A stretch of DNA of 64,000 nt from Crambe crambe (Eukaryota; Porifera; Demospongiae; Poecilosclerida; Crambeidae), in the NCBI GenBank assembly GCA_963924555.1, contig OZ004589.1:3720001-3784000 (forward strand), in the 5' to 3' direction. Both the position numbers and the translations under genes were made by a program. The notes under the pieces were generated by a model. It was not told the DNA's origin and made no database searches. It saw only the letters and a list, made by a program, of their open reading frames with translations. Shown here piece after piece: positions 22,301-51,540 of this stretch (positions are counted from its first letter, which is position 1; every line of letters begins with the position of its first letter).

Positions 22301-24127
22301 ATCAAGATAATAATCCAGGAGAAAGTGATATAGAATTTGCAGTCACGTATGTATGCTAAATGTATCAATTCACTAGGACAGACACAAGTGATCCTGAGAT
22401 ACCACAAAGTCAATCAGAGTATACTTGTTTGTTCATTCAATAGAGCTCTGTCGAGAGTACACTTTGAAAGACTGGTTCAGGAAGAGTCCTACAAAGAGAC
22501 CAAAGTCCACTATTATAAAGTATATGAAGCAGGTAAATATTTATAGCATCGTGTAGGCCATGCTGAAAGAGTCTTGTTGCTGATTCTAGTATACCAAATA
22601 TAAATTTGATTTCTTTTCCTGTATGAATCTCACTCTGCTGTGTTTAATTATGCAGATACTGGAGGCTGTTTCATATTATACATGACAAGAAGTTGATTCA
22701 CAGAGATTTAAAGCCTGAAAACATATTATTTGATAAGGATGATGAAGATCTTATCAAAGTAGGTGACTTTGGTCTGGTAACTGATCATGACGATGGCAGC
22801 AGATTAGGATTTGGATCAGGTTAGTACGCAATCTTTTACTGAGCTTGCTACATGCAAAAATTAATACACTACATCCACAAATTAATACACACAAACATGA
22901 ATGGCTGCCTATAGTTAGTGGAGTCTATCAATGCTGAGGAGACCTACATCTGAGTTTAACTTGAGAGGACTGTTTTTATCTTTCTCTGACTTCAAAACAG
23001 TTTCCAGACCTAAGCAAGATCAGATTACATCATCATAGTGCTTAAACTTGGGACCTGCACTTGGCCTATGCTTCATTCTCCACACGAATATCATGTCCTC
23101 CCTCTGTTTCATAATGGTGCAGGTAGTAGACATTTTATAAGTAGTATTCCTTTTGAAAATACCACACAGTAGATTTGTAGAGACATTTATTATTATGCTA
23201 TGGTAGCAATACATTACTTTGATACTACATATAGGACATGCACAGGTGCTGGGAGGAGGAAATGAGGATTCACGTACACTAACTAAAGACGTGGGTACTA
23301 AGCTCTACAACAGCCAAGAACAGTTGGAAGGGAAAAAGTATTGACCTAAAGTGGACATGTATACCATGGGTCTGGAGCTAAATTATCACTACATGGAATC
23401 CAGTCATGAAAAACAGAAGGTACCGATTTATTGTTATCTATCAATCATTTTGCAATCTTGAGAAAAAATTTCAGCTTTTTGATGAAGTGAGAAAAAAAGA
23501 AGTTCCAAAATCAGTTCAAAAGATGGAATTGGAGGTAAATGAGCTATCTTAACTAAGGGTAATCTTTTTTTTATTTTTATTGCTAACTCTCAAGGAAAAC
23601 CCCCTTGTAGCAGTATTATTGTCTGGACATAATTATTATGTAGTACCTGATGATACATAATCATAGAGGGAAAATACATATTGACAGGACTTTTGGACTG
23701 TATTAGAATATTGTTTTGAGCACTCACATTTCACAGCATCTTCTAATCATCTATGTAAATGTGGGGCTGCACAAAATAATGTTGAAGGAACCTTTCTTAG
23801 CGGACCCTTCCAGAAATGGACGATGGAATGGTCACTCCAGGCCACTCCCTCATAATAGTTACCATCATAGTTTATTGTACCTCCTCTGATGTACCTAATC
23901 TTCCTTGGTTCCTTACTGCTTCACTGCTGTCATTGATCACTATACAACATCCTTGTTCTTCTATGCTATTATAATGATTATAAATTGCCACTCTGTAGGC
24001 TTAACTGATAGAGAAGCCTTTAAAAAAGGATCCAAATAAGAGAGTTTCAGCTAAAGAATTGGAAGAAAGTGATAACTATCAACAATTACTGGAAAGTGCT
24101 TGTGATGTTATGTTTACACTACCATGA
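16362..24127 (+). pseudogene. CCCH / SF1 helicase / PKR-like kinase gene, copy 1 (decayed)
   Basis: Exon equivalents: 16362-16751 (CCCH zinc finger), 17102-17212, 18925 to about 19810, 19942-20364, 20427-20508, 20844-21171 (helicase), 21610-21692, 21857-22014, 22069-22224, 22275-22346, 22377-22532, 22656-22819, 23235-23419, 23475-23534, 23999-24127 (kinase). All 15 exons of copy 2 are matched in order. It is disabled several times: an extra A near 19163 ends the frame soon after; the Walker B (DEGAQ) segment is missing near 19760; a 31-nt deletion lies near 20910; the catalytic kinase lysine is replaced (AVTVIKM against AVKVIKM); a base is lost near 22443; a TGA is present near 23342; and a stop follows the last acceptor. 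The CCCH exon, ending in a basic Arg/Lys-rich tail, is itself still open. Confidence 0.85.
17549..17760. mobile_element. MITE with CCAGGGT ends in copy 1 intron
   Basis: Left end CCCAGGGTCTATTTCAAGG and right end TTAAACCCTGG are inverted, flanked by GGTA and TACC. The interior is rich in G and C runs. It lies in the intron between the second and third exons of copy 1. Confidence 0.5.
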
Positions 24128-24306
24128 TAATAATACTACTGAATAGCTACTGTTTTCATAACTCTTTTTTATCTCAAATTATACTTTTTATAAAATTAGC
24201 TATTATTATATTTTTTATAGCTTCATCAAGTGAGTTGTTTTGCTAATTTTTAATACACGCGCGAGACTAGCTCTAGCACGTGTACGCAGACGTGTGCTCT
24301 TCAAGG

Positions 24307-40899
<16,593 letters not shown>

Positions 40900-41013
40900 T
40901 AGAATAGCTACTAAATAGCTCTCTTTTTTTTTTTTCTTCTTTTTTTTTCTTTTTTTTCTTTTTTATCTCAAAGTTATACTTTTATATTATTGTGTATAAT
41001 TTTTTAGTTGCTT

Positions 41014-41366
41014 TATAATAATGATGATGATATGATGATAATTATACAGCATTGCACTTAACTGTTTTCTGAAAAATAATACCAGGAACAAGGCTAACGG
41101 TGATAACTCTGCACTGACACTCCTTCTAGACAGTACTTACATAAGAAACATAATGAATTGCCATTGCACACACAAATTAAAATGTTGGATACACACAACA
41201 GATAGCATGGGTCATGATTATAAAAATATCTTTGATTTAGGAGTAATGATTAAATAAAAATATAGATAAACTACTCTTCATGCTGATGACCATTCTATGG
41301 CACCTACAATCTGCTTATGAAGAAGTCTTAAGCTCTCATCAAACTATCATAAAAAGTAAACGTTAT
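41014..41366. repeat. Left arm of a 350-bp inverted repeat
   Basis: Matches 47890-48243 in inverted orientation, ending at TAAACGTTATA at the inner side. It begins about 115 bp after the copy 2 stop codon. The arms differ at scattered positions, so the repeat is not very recent. Confidence 0.85.
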
Positions 41367-41367
41367 A

Positions 41368-42085
41368 GGGCACATTATTTTAAAGGTTGCACTGAAGTCG
41401 TGCCAAGGCATCCTAGTCTTTTTAAAAGACTAACTTGTTAATAAGGCATTAATTCAGTGAGCGAGTGCACTCTCAGGTCTTGACTCATATTTGATATTAT
41501 GGTCTATACTCCAAAATGCTTACTGAAATGTTGCTAGTTTATTGATGTATGTAAATTGTATCCAGGTGTGATGGAAATTATCATTTCACTTACACAAGAA
41601 AGCTTCCTGGGCGTCTACATGTAGGTGAGAAATGCCATATTTGTTTTGGGTACTTGGAAGGATTGAGTGGTGACCAGATAAGCTATGCTGGTCAAGCAAG
41701 TGAAACAGTGAAACTGAAGTTTGATAAAGAAGCTATTGAAGGTGATGTATTGATTTCCAATATCAGCCACACTGAAGACAGGCTGTATATTGGCTTTTCG
41801 AGAAAAAAAATTGAACATATTTGTTCATCTTCATGTAAAGTCGAAGCCATTTTTGGCCTGAAATTTTCGTACTTTGAGAGACTGAATGATTCTATTAAAC
41901 AATTGCGCCGTGAAGTGATCGAGCGTATAATGCCTTCTGCTGTTAATTTCAGCCAGGATTCTTTTCTGGATCCTGATATTTTGGATAACTGCAGTGATAC
42001 GTTATCCTTAAAGCATTGTTCCAAGGACCAAGTTATTGCCTTGAGAACTGTTATTTCTGCACCTCCTAGTTCTCCTCCAGTCCTG
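41368..42085 (+). pseudogene. Helicase-kinase family copy 3, helicase 5' fragment
   Basis: Starts abruptly at GGGCACATTATTTTAAAGG, the equivalent of 18720 in copy 1's intron. It runs through the acceptor at 41565 into the helicase exon and stops at the CTCCTCC before Walker A (equivalent to about 19441). It is closer to copy 1 than to copy 2 but keeps the frame open where copy 1 has an inserted base (TCGAGAAAAAAAATTG here). Downstream sequence is unrelated. It is a 715-bp segmental duplicate, not a working gene. Confidence 0.8.
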
Positions 42086-43119
42086 AGTGTGATAATATTA
42101 TGTATCATCATGCAGGTTAATGGGGTCAGAAAGGGATCGTTTTCTGTCCCGTCAGAAATGTGTTATCCTGAATCCCTGCAAAGTGAAGCTGTTAAAGTAG
42201 CTCTTGAACAGAATATGCTTTGCAACAGTGATAATTATGAGTTCCACTAAAATATATGTGGCATCTCATATAATTTTTATATTACTCAGCTTTGGAAAAT
42301 CAATATTGTCTCATCTCACCTTTATTAATATTTCAGAGTCATGGCTAAATCTTGGTAGAGTGATGTGCACCATAGACCATACGTATGTTGGAACCTATAT
42401 AGTCTATGTGTGCACAGCAACTATAGTAGCTAAAGGGATTATGGAACGGTGTACTAGTCTGTTATTATACCTGTGTGATCAATACTTCTTGTATCCCCAT
42501 TAGGTTATTACAAGGGAGAGAATTGAATTGTTCATAAAGTTCCACACACTATGAGATTCCCTGTGTTTCCTGAAGGAAACACAGTGTATTTTTTGTAGGA
42601 TATGCAAGGGCATGGCGAAAACGAGGAAACATGCCGTGCCTTCGTATATTCTATGAATTTCCTTATCAGGTTTCACTCCTAATTTTCAGTGACACATTCG
42701 ATGTATAATGGGGCTTCATAAAACTGTGTCAACCACCCATTCTATGACTTCTATTGGCTTCAAAATTCATCAATTGCCATGATGCTAAGGGAGAGAGGAG
42801 GGGTTTGGGGCTTAGCATTATAATGATGCTATTAATTGTTGGAAAAAGCCCTCTAATTAACAGTTAAGGCAGCAGAAGAGTCTTGTTTCTTTGATAACTC
42901 TCATGCCATTCTTGTTTGTGCAGACACCAATTTATTATAAAAAGGCACTAATAACAAAACGACTAGCTAACATTGACCATATTATGTAGTGTAAACTGAC
43001 TTTTGTGGCAGAACTGAAGAACAAATCAATGCTATACACTGTCCATGTGATATGCTCTTCTTCACATGCAAGGAATATAGCCAATTTCCGTTCATTTTCC
43101 TGCAGGTGAATTTGAGCAT
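42086..43119. other. Intergenic stretch with a short perfect stem-loop
   Basis: No gene recognised. A short open frame (42086-42250) follows the copy 3 breakpoint with no family match. A stem-loop CTGTGTTTCC TGAA GGAAACACAG sits at 42561-42584. Confidence 0.4.
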
Positions 43120-43640
43120 GCTATCAAGGGGCAAGTTGACCACTCCTGTCTACTGGCAAGCAATACAGCACTCCACCTATCAGTTGATATTTAATAGCGC
43201 CACTGCCCAATAGTACGTCAACCACTTCATCATAGCTTGCCGACATCAAAGGAGGGAATCCATATCTGTTAAATAGTTGATCGACCTGAGCACCATTTCC
43301 AATAGCTTTGCTCCTATTCTGTATAGCTGCATACTAAACAGTTGATAGGTCTCCTTTTGAGCACACATCTATCTGAGCACCATTTTCAAGCAGCAAATAT
43401 TTCGACATTCCCATTTGCACTTGCACTCATCAACACTGATGATCCATCGTTCTGCAACTAAGTTGACTGCAGCACCTTTTCAAGCAACCAACTTGCCAAT
43501 TTTGGAATTATTAGTGCCAAATTTTTTCTGTAAGTCTATCGTGGCTCCACTCCTTAATAAAAGTTCATTGTGTCCTTCTTTAGTTACATTCATTGATGCT
43601 GACCCCCCAGAATCACCTTGTGCGTCAACCTCTTCCAACA
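43120..43640 (-). pseudogene. Decayed ankyrin-repeat gene
   Basis: Minus-strand pieces match the ankyrin consensus: EGHNELLLRSGATIDLQKK, SVLMSASANGNVEI, ENGAQIDVCSKGD, GFPPLMSASYDEVVDVLLG. They lie in different frames with stops between them. It was probably a tandem ankyrin protein; partner domains are not recognisable. Confidence 0.6.
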
Positions 43641-44460
43641 ATAGAGTAAGTGATCAATTATCAGACAGATTAATTACTGGACAATTGTATCTAGCAAACT
43701 CTGCCGTAAACTGGTAGCCGTCTGAAATATGATTATTTTTTTTTGGACAACTCCTTTAATGATGTATATGAATTAACAGCAACAGCTGAAAGTCAGGATT
43801 CTGAATCAAGTTTTCAATCTTTTGATACCTAGATCATATAATTATACCAGATGCCAAAAAAAATGTCAAAGTTTGAAGGTTCCATCCTTCCCCAATCTGT
43901 GTCTACATTAATTTTATAGCTTCAAATACCACTGCAATACAAACCTTAGGCACTATAGGGTAATCAATATTCAGACGGCTTTTTTTTTATGGTGGAGGAT
44001 GTCACACGTAGAACACTAGATGGTACGTTTACATGTATGAAAAAAATTACATCAACATTACCAAGTCAACTACTGCCTGTATGTAATTGATCAAGGTGCA
44101 TATCTAGCTTATCACTTTGCTGTTATCAGATCCTTTCATTCAAAGTGCTTTATTACCGGCTATCCAACTTCGCAGCTCAGTCTATGTGGACGTTCAAGTA
44201 CCATTAGAATTGATGATTAATAGAGTATTGTGAAGACTAGAATAACATCTCTTCTATATTTCTTGGTGGAGTCTCTTTATTAAGAAGACATGACTGCATC
44301 TCTTTGTTTCGAGTCTGATGCTTACATATTAGTGCCGTCTGTTGTGTGATAATGAAATTGACTCCCTTAAATTGTTGATTGAAAATTGTAAGGGAAAGAA
44401 TATGATTAAAATTTCCTTTCATTTTAGATAAGCTGTACATTATGCTAGTTCCTTGTGATT
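43641..44460. other. Stretch without recognised feature
   Basis: AT-rich sequence with no convincing exon. Several short open frames on both strands show no family signature. Confidence 0.35.
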
Positions 44461-45309
44461 GGTGAGATACTCATTTCGAATTGTAACGGCTACATGGAGT
44501 GTGTGTTGTCGTAAAAGATCTGTGCAGTGGACTCAGACTTGGGACAAGGGTCACTGGTGCTCCCACTCATAAACTAGTCACTCACTCTCAGCAGACATTC
44601 ATCAACTCAATTATAGAGGTATGTCATGCATAGCAAGTATGTGTCTTCATATGTTTCATTCAGGCACATATTTCAATGGAATTAAGTCAGAGGCAGAAGC
44701 TATTGCCCTCTATGCCAAGAAGCATTCTTTATTTTGAAAGGTGATAGTTATCATAGTACTTACTTTTGAGGAGCTATCAAATGGTACCCAATTAGGTTCT
44801 GCTGCTCTCCTACTTAACTGTCTGTCCTTTGTCTTTCTGTACTTAACTGTCTGTGCTTTGTTTGTCTTTCTGTCTGTATTTCGTCATTCTGTATTATTGG
44901 CTGCTACTTAGTGTGATAGAAGAAAAAATCAAGTCAAGTTGAACTTCATAGAAAAAATTTTTTCAAGTGGAACTGCATTCCAAGTAGGAATATACTGGAA
45001 CATGGCAGGATTTCCAACTATAGTAAGCTAGTTCATGCTATGAAGCGCCAACTAAAGCCTAGGGAAGAGCAACAAGGTACTGAGGGTAGCATAGAGATAG
45101 CTTAGAGTTAGAGAAAGTTGCTCCTCAAAAGTAAAACGCTATATGGTACGAGTTTTTCATAATCCCAATTATTTGCTTGCTTTGTTTTATAATTCTGCAT
45201 AGCTTATGAATATTCTCATCGGGCGTTTAGTGCTACACTTACCTTCAGCTTTGCAGGTTAACTAATTTCCCACGTTTCAATGCTGTACTGTCTAACCAAA
45301 TCATTTTTT

Positions 45310-47425
45310 CAGCTGATATTTGCCCCCCTGGCTCTTATCATCGCCTCAAGATGTGTCTGCTTTTAAAAAAGAAGACAGCAGAAAAAAACATGGTATGTAC
45401 ATACTCAGGATTGGAAGCAGCTCATGTATGGTCATTAAGCTAATGTAGTAAAGTTCAGATTAATTAAGTTCAATCGATTGTTTATTCTACTTTGTATCAA
45501 TCATCTGACATGCATGACTTCTACTTTGATGTTTTTTATTTGCAGTGTTAGATCTTCTTGCTTATGGATCAGATATAGTTACTATCCATCAGTTGTTTAA
45601 AGTTGCCAGTGCTTTGGATCCTAATCCAGTTCACCATACTTCACTAAATGATCTTGTTGCCTCCTTAAGAAGGAATAACATGGGCACATTCATTGATGGT
45701 ATGACTAGGGGCAGTAAAATATGTTTGTTAGCTGAACCTGTAGACAATTTTTCTCTGTTTAGTAATAGAATTCTAGAACTGAAGCGGGTAAGAATTTTCT
45801 GGTTCCATCTCAATTTGGTGATTTAGCTTATAGTGTTATGCTGCAAAGTTTGTATTGAAGATGAACCAAAGAACTTGAGTGCCATGCATGGCTTACGTAG
45901 CTCTGGATCTGGTGGTATTGTGATCCTTTCCTTCAGTGATAGAATGTGTATGACTGATTTTACGATTGTTCTGGGGATAGATTATAGCTACAGTATTATG
46001 TGGTGTGTGTATGAAATTGGAGCTTTACATACCATTATTAGCTGGAAGCCTTTTGTTGGCTCATGATAGAGTGTGTGTTATAGAGAATCTCAGCTCCCTC
46101 AAGAAAGATGTTAGAGAAATTCTGAAAAAAGGTATGTAGCTATAATATTATAATATAGTGCATAATTATGTTTGCATTTATGTAGCCATGGAGAGAGATC
46201 GGGTGGTTTTGAATGTGCCTAGACAGAAGCAGAAGTGTAAAACTAGAGGCTGATGGGAAATTGTAGCCTCGTACCCAGGCCCCATGAAAAATGCAGGGTC
46301 TGGGTATCAAGAGCCATAGAAGGAGGCCCTGGAAAAATATGAAGGCCCCCGATCTATACATTAATCATTGTATTGACTCTACTAGGACACATCAGTCATC
46401 GATAAAGGATTAGTAGAGTGAGTCTGGAAATATATATCTGATACACTTTATTCATATTAGTTCACATAACTTTGCAGTCATTTCGGGCTGGTAGTAGTGA
46501 ACGATCCCACTGACCTTTCTCCTCAAGTACACCTGCATGATGTCATGATGAGTCATATCATGAGCAGTAGCAGAAGTGGAGGCTCTCCTCCCCTCTTGTG
46601 GATCTGCATCAATACATATGCATGGCATCAGTGATGGAAGAGGTAAATGAAGATGCCTCCATTCTATTGCAGGATTTTTATGTTGCTAGTTGTAGAGTAC
46701 GGATGGCTGCATCACGTGGTATGGACATTCCCATCGGAGCTCTCAACAGCATGTATGTATTTCAATTGGTAATGTATGTATGGTTTAGTGTAATATGAAG
46801 CAAGTTTCACACAGACTCGTCATAGGAAGCATTTTGTTTGCAAGGATCAATCCGAAGATCTTGCCTTACCAGAAGAAAGAAAGTCTTCTGGTGTACACAT
46901 AATAGTCATACATATAATATTATTGTCATACTTTTTTAGTGTGTGGCTCATTTCACTTGCCTGAGTGATTGATAGTAACTGGATCAGAACAATTTCTGTT
47001 CTCTGAACAATTGTATGATACTTAGTACACAATTGATTGTCAGGAACTAATTGATTCTCTTTTTTTTTGTGTAGAAATGCCGTTGCATGTGCACATGCTA
47101 AGCTGAATCTGAAGAAAAAGGTTAGTCACAGATATGTCATATGTCATCAGGTAACAATTCTCAATGACTATGTATATATGTACGTGTGCTAAGCAGTTGT
47201 AGAAGATGCAGTAATTTCGATTTATTTATATGAAGAATCACTTACAAGCCGATTTGGTGAGTTTTTATTTTTTTTTGTACCCAAGTACCCAAGTGTTACT
47301 TGACCAAACCCTCTAAATTATGCTAGCTCTTTACACTTTTGCAGGTAATTCAGTTCTTGGTTTATCTCCTTGTCTACATTTCAAGACTAATTCTGATCCT
47401 GACAGATACATTGGTAGAGAGGCAA
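45310..47425 (+). CDS. Unrecognised multi-exon gene, partial model
   Basis: Candidate exons with GT-AG limits: about 45311-45393 (ADICPPGSYHRLKMCLLLKK), 45546-45788 (VLDLLAYGSDIVTIHQLFKV continuing to LLAEPVDNFSLFSNRILELK), 46082-46131 (ENLSSLKKDVREILKK), about 46673-46752 (DFYVASCRVRMAASRGMDIP), 47075-47120 (NAVACAHAKLNLKKK) and about 47345-47420 (SVLGLSPCLHFKTNSDPDRY). The 45546 exon is the most convincing: amphipathic and helical, possibly a death-fold-like domain, but no family is recognised. The start, end and linkage of exons are uncertain. Confidence 0.3.
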
Positions 47426-47889
47426 GTTAAAAGTGTGGAGAAGGTCACCTAAAGCATACAGTCATTATCCCCAGGGGTCTTTTGTTGTTTCAAATTTTCA
47501 AAGCTTCCCCCCATAAAATCCTGCCCTGGGCTTAGGAATGATGGTGGTGTGTTAGTATAGTCATCGAGTACTTAGAAAAATTATTGGAGCTATGTATGTA
47601 TGTGTAACTACTTCTTCTCCTGTGAAAATAAGTCTCTATGTGTATTGCATAGTTGCATTCATGTATGTACAAGCTCTATGCATGCATGCATGCCATATTT
47701 CCTTGAATAAAATGCCTTGATTCAATGCTTTGAGTGAACATTGGTGATCGTGCTTGCACACTACTGTTCACTTGCTGCAAGAGTTTTTAAAAACAACAAG
47801 AAAAAAAACTCTAGCTGCACTCGTAGTGGTAGACACTGATTTCATTGAACGCCTGGTCTGAACATGATATGTAGCATCAACCACGGTGT

Positions 47890-48243
47890 TATAACGTTTA
47901 CTTTTTATGATAGTTTGATGAGAGCTTAAGACTTCTTCATAAGCAGATTGTAGACTTTTGCAAGTGCCATAGAATGGTCATCAGCATGAAGAGTAGTTTT
48001 TATTTCATCATGACTCCTAAATCAAAGATATTTTTATAATCATGACCCACGCTATCTGTTGTATGTATCCAACATTTTAATTTGTGTGTCCAATGGCAAT
48101 TCATCATGTTTATTATGTAAGTACTGTCAAGAAAGAGTGTCAGTGCAGAGTTATCACCATTAGCCTTGTTCCTGGTATTATTTTTCAGAAAACAGTTAAG
48201 TGCAATGCTGTATAATTATCATCATATCATCATCGTTATTATA
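47890..48243. repeat. Right arm of the 350-bp inverted repeat
   Basis: Inverted copy of 41014-41366, ending 26 bp from the astacin stop codon. Together the arms bracket 6.5 kb holding copy 3, the ankyrin relic and the unrecognised exons. Confidence 0.85.
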
Positions 48244-48269
48244 GGTTTATAATTACATTCAAGGTCATA

Positions 48270-49539
48270 TTATATTCTTAGATTAATTGCATCCATAGAG
48301 TTTACACAGTCACTCACACTTAAATGTCGAGTTCTTCCGAGGTATGGGCTTCCTTGAGACCAATGCACTAAATAATTTATAATATGGATTGTATTCGTCC
48401 CATTTTTACTAGATGCCTTTTGGTTGTAGTACATGATCGAACCATAATCATATCCCAGTTCATATGTATTCACTTCAGACCTGGTACGCCTTTTAAATTG
48501 AATCAGGTACCCTTGAGGTATATTTTCTTTGTTGATCTTGATGTACAAATCTCGATTAGGTCTGGTATGTTCATGCCATATTCCAATTGCATGGCCTATT
48601 TCATGCAGGATAACATGATGAAAATCACATCCAGGTGTTTGTATATTGATCATTATCTGATAGTCTTGTGTGTACCCCACTGTATTGGTGTAGCAACCTT
48701 TGCCGTCTGAACGAAATACCAGGGTATCTTCTCCAGCATGTTCTGTTTCTTGGAAAGTCAAACGAGTCTTCTCGCTCCACTCTCTGATTGCTACTTCGAT
48801 CTTTCCTGCTGTAGAGTCATTCACACTCTTATGGATGTGATAAACTACTCTTCCTTCTGGCCAGGTTAGAGACTCTTGTACTGCAGTTGTGGAAATCTAA
48901 ATGGTTATAAAAAGGTTCCAGTCCTATTATTGTACCTCTTTATGCTTAAAATACCTTTCTTGTTATACTATGATAATTATGTACGTAAAGGTGAACGACA
49001 AGCAATGTACATGATTAGCCTCGCTCCCAGGCTCTCCATGAATTTCTTCACTGAGAACCTGGAAACGAGGCTATGTACATGTTAAGAATAATCACGTACA
49101 ATCATAATTATGTAATGAACTTACTTCAGCATTCAGTGGCTCCTCATAGTATGCTTTAATCAGCTCTCTGCTGATGGCCAAATCACCCTCGAAGTATTTT
49201 CCATTACTATTATTATATCGAGTCAAGTTTAGGAAGATCATCATCATCTTCCATGAGAGGAAACACATCCTATAGAATTATATCAAGGTTATCTTAAATT
49301 CAAACACACTGGTTACTAAAATGGTATTGAACAAAAACTCCCCATCTCATTTCAATGAATCCACCCATGCAGAAATGGCCCATTTATTTTAAATGCTGCG
49401 ATCATGTACTAAATCATCATTCAAGTCAACTCACTTTCTGATGTGCAATGCGATTTCCAAATGGTGTATCATGATCCCTTGAGTTCACTCTAATCGTTGG
49501 TCTGCACCAGGAAGTAGTGGCCAACAGCCAAAGAAGCAT
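48270..49539 (-). CDS. Secreted astacin-family (M12A) zinc metalloprotease
   Basis: Exons on the minus strand: 49539-49435 (signal peptide MLLWLLATTSWC, then RPTIRVNSRDHDTPFG), about 49269-49135 (propeptide with KYFEGDLAISRELIK), and 48896-48270 (catalytic domain). The catalytic domain begins SLTWPEGRVVYHIHKS, has the zinc motif HEIGHAIGIWHEHTRPNRD with three His ligands and the catalytic Glu, and the Met-turn SIMYYNQKAS, where SVMHY is usual. Astacin cysteines are present (GCDFHHV, KGCYTNT, SDCVNSM). The protein ends right after the catalytic domain, with no CUB or EGF module. One problem: the acidic propeptide frame (DVFPLMEDDDDLPKL) and the FEGDL frame differ by one base near 49213, so a frameshift, a sequencing error or an alternative start is needed. 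Confidence 0.8.
49016..49073. mobile_element. 58-bp TAGCCTCG mini-MITE in an astacin intron
   Basis: Ends TAGCCTCGCTCCCAGG and CCTGGAAACGAGGCTA are inverted, with TGTACATG on both sides (49006 and 49074; the left copy is followed by two extra bases). It is a minimal relative of the hAT-like element at 26232-26879. Confidence 0.7.
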
Positions 49540-51424
49540 TACAGCATGACATAATTATAAGACACTTCTAAAATGTTCTGTAGCAACTTGTATGCTGATT
49601 ATAATGACACACTAAGTTCCCATATACCTACGATTAGTTAAGATACTGTAATGGGGGTAAAAAGATTATGATGACAAGGGTCAGCTTAATGGTAATCTAG
49701 ATCCCCACACTAGTGATGACGACCTTTCACTAATTATGCAAATGTATAAATATTTATATTGTACGTCCATCCTAACATTGTAGTTTCTTTCCGTGATGAC
49801 CTTGGGTAAACTTAGCACGTGCGCTTGCCCCACAATGCTTTGCATTCCTAGTTGATAACTTGCACCTTTGTCAAACTGAAGTGTCATCGCATAGAGTGTG
49901 TTTGAGAGAGGGAGGGTCTGAAGAAAAAGAAGCTAACTTTCAAGGCTAGGGAGAGAAGTTGGATGGCTATAGTGTTACAGGTCTGCCCCACCCCCCACCT
50001 AAGGTTACCATACAAATAAGTACGTTATGTTCGCCACCACTCCTCTCCCAAGCAGCTATTTATTAAAGGTTATTCCATTGGTTACAAAATATAATTTTGA
50101 TATCTGGGATCCAATTTCACAATAATTTTCAATCACATACAGTGAACAGTGGTAATACAGAATTCAGAGGGTCAATTCCAATAACAGTTATAGCAGAATC
50201 GGTATAAGAAAAAAAGGATAATTAATAAACTTGCATTCTTGCATTATAAAAACTTACTTTGTTTAGTAGCGATACTTTCAAAAAGTGCATAATTAATATC
50301 CTTCACAGCCTCAGCTCCCATACCTATGTGCATATGTATAAGCAATTAATGAACACGATTAGTGTGGATTCAATTTCCTTGTCTAGGAACCCACAGGCCT
50401 TTTGCAACTCGAGTGTGGTCTGACTGATCTAACCTCAGAACCCCAAGGACACCATACGTAATTGGATGTCTAGTCGTAGAAATAATCCTAATGCCAAACA
50501 CCTAGGGATAGCATTTTCTAAATGCTGCAGCAGCATAGAGAAACTGAACAAGAAACCATGAAGAATCTATTTTAGGTCATCGTCCATACACTACACACAT
50601 GCACTCACGAAGGCTCTATTTTTTTGAACAAAGCCTACTAGGATACCAACTTTCAAGGTGACCTCAGCCTTTGTATCTAGCTTTAATAACTACAATAGTA
50701 GGTTGTATTGATATTTTCGTGCAGGTCTATGAAATTAACTACCTCCTTTCCCAAATTCTCTTTACCTGTGATAGTTGTAGTTTAGTTTGAGCCATTCCAT
50801 CATGGCCATATTGAGACACATTGCACTATCCCTGGGGTGATTTTGCTGGATCCTGTCAAATGCAGACCCTTTTAAATGTAGCTTAGCCTCCATTGAGCAG
50901 AAAGGCTTTCAATTGAATGGAACACTTCTCCATAATCCTCAGGTGCTATAACAGAACAAAATATATGAGGGGAAAAATGATTCTTAGTGGGGAAAAAATC
51001 AGTGTTCTTAATAAGGAACAACTACTAAAGCCTATTTGCATTCACTTGATCCCTTGATCATTTATTATAACCGCTATAACTTTAACCAAAAAAACAAAAA
51101 AAAAAAACAAAAAAAAAAAAAAACAAGAGTGAGTGATCAGCTCTCTGCTGGTGTCTTAAACATGAAAATTGATCAGAATGTATTCTCTCATCTACCGGTA
51201 TTCCAGAGACATTTAACAATTATTATTAAACACTGGCTCGGTGGACAGACAAATTATGAGCCTATTACATAAGCATGGAGCCATGGGATCTATTCCTAAA
51301 GTATCCTCTCTTATTATGAACATAATGTCATCCTGATAAGTGTTATAGGGCAGTTGAGGGGACTTGTGTGTCCCAGAATTGTTGTAAGAAGAAGCAATCC
51401 CCTGATCCAGCTCTTGGACAATGT
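49490..51424. repeat. Left arm of a large palindrome
   Basis: Reverse complement of 56634-58429 continued at 63673-63828. It begins inside astacin exon 1 and covers the astacin upstream region, a 68-codon frame that is identical in both arms, and one copy of a broken death-domain exon. It preserves the empty target site (49646-49652) of the P-like transposon. Arms are near identical, with small indels. Confidence 0.9.
50755..50960 (-). pseudogene. Death-domain exon, copy in left arm
   Basis: Same exon as at 57115-57300, in inverted orientation. It carries WRL and DRIQQNHPRDSAMCLNMAMM-type text in two frames, so the domain is broken. Confidence 0.55.
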
Positions 51425-51540
51425 GATAGTTGATATTCTGGCGGCGACGAAATATCCTAGGAGATTAGGTCGCTCGCGACAGAATTCTGTCGCCACGACA
51501 GAATCTCCCAGCGACAAAATAAACTGTGACACCGGTCCAA
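51425..51540. mobile_element. Solo GTCGCG-rich terminal repeat
   Basis: A roughly 115-bp segment containing GGCGGCGACGAAATATCCTA, GGTCGCTCGCGACAGAAT and ACTGTGACACC, homologous to the long inverted ends of the element at 53952-54430. It marks the inner border of the palindrome's left arm. Confidence 0.55.

Noticed and set aside
48384-48710. Plus-strand 108-codon frame
   Set aside because: Antisense of the astacin catalytic exon.
49681-49887. 68-codon frame identical at 58178-58384
   Set aside because: Identity is explained by the palindrome; no domain and no splice context support a protein.
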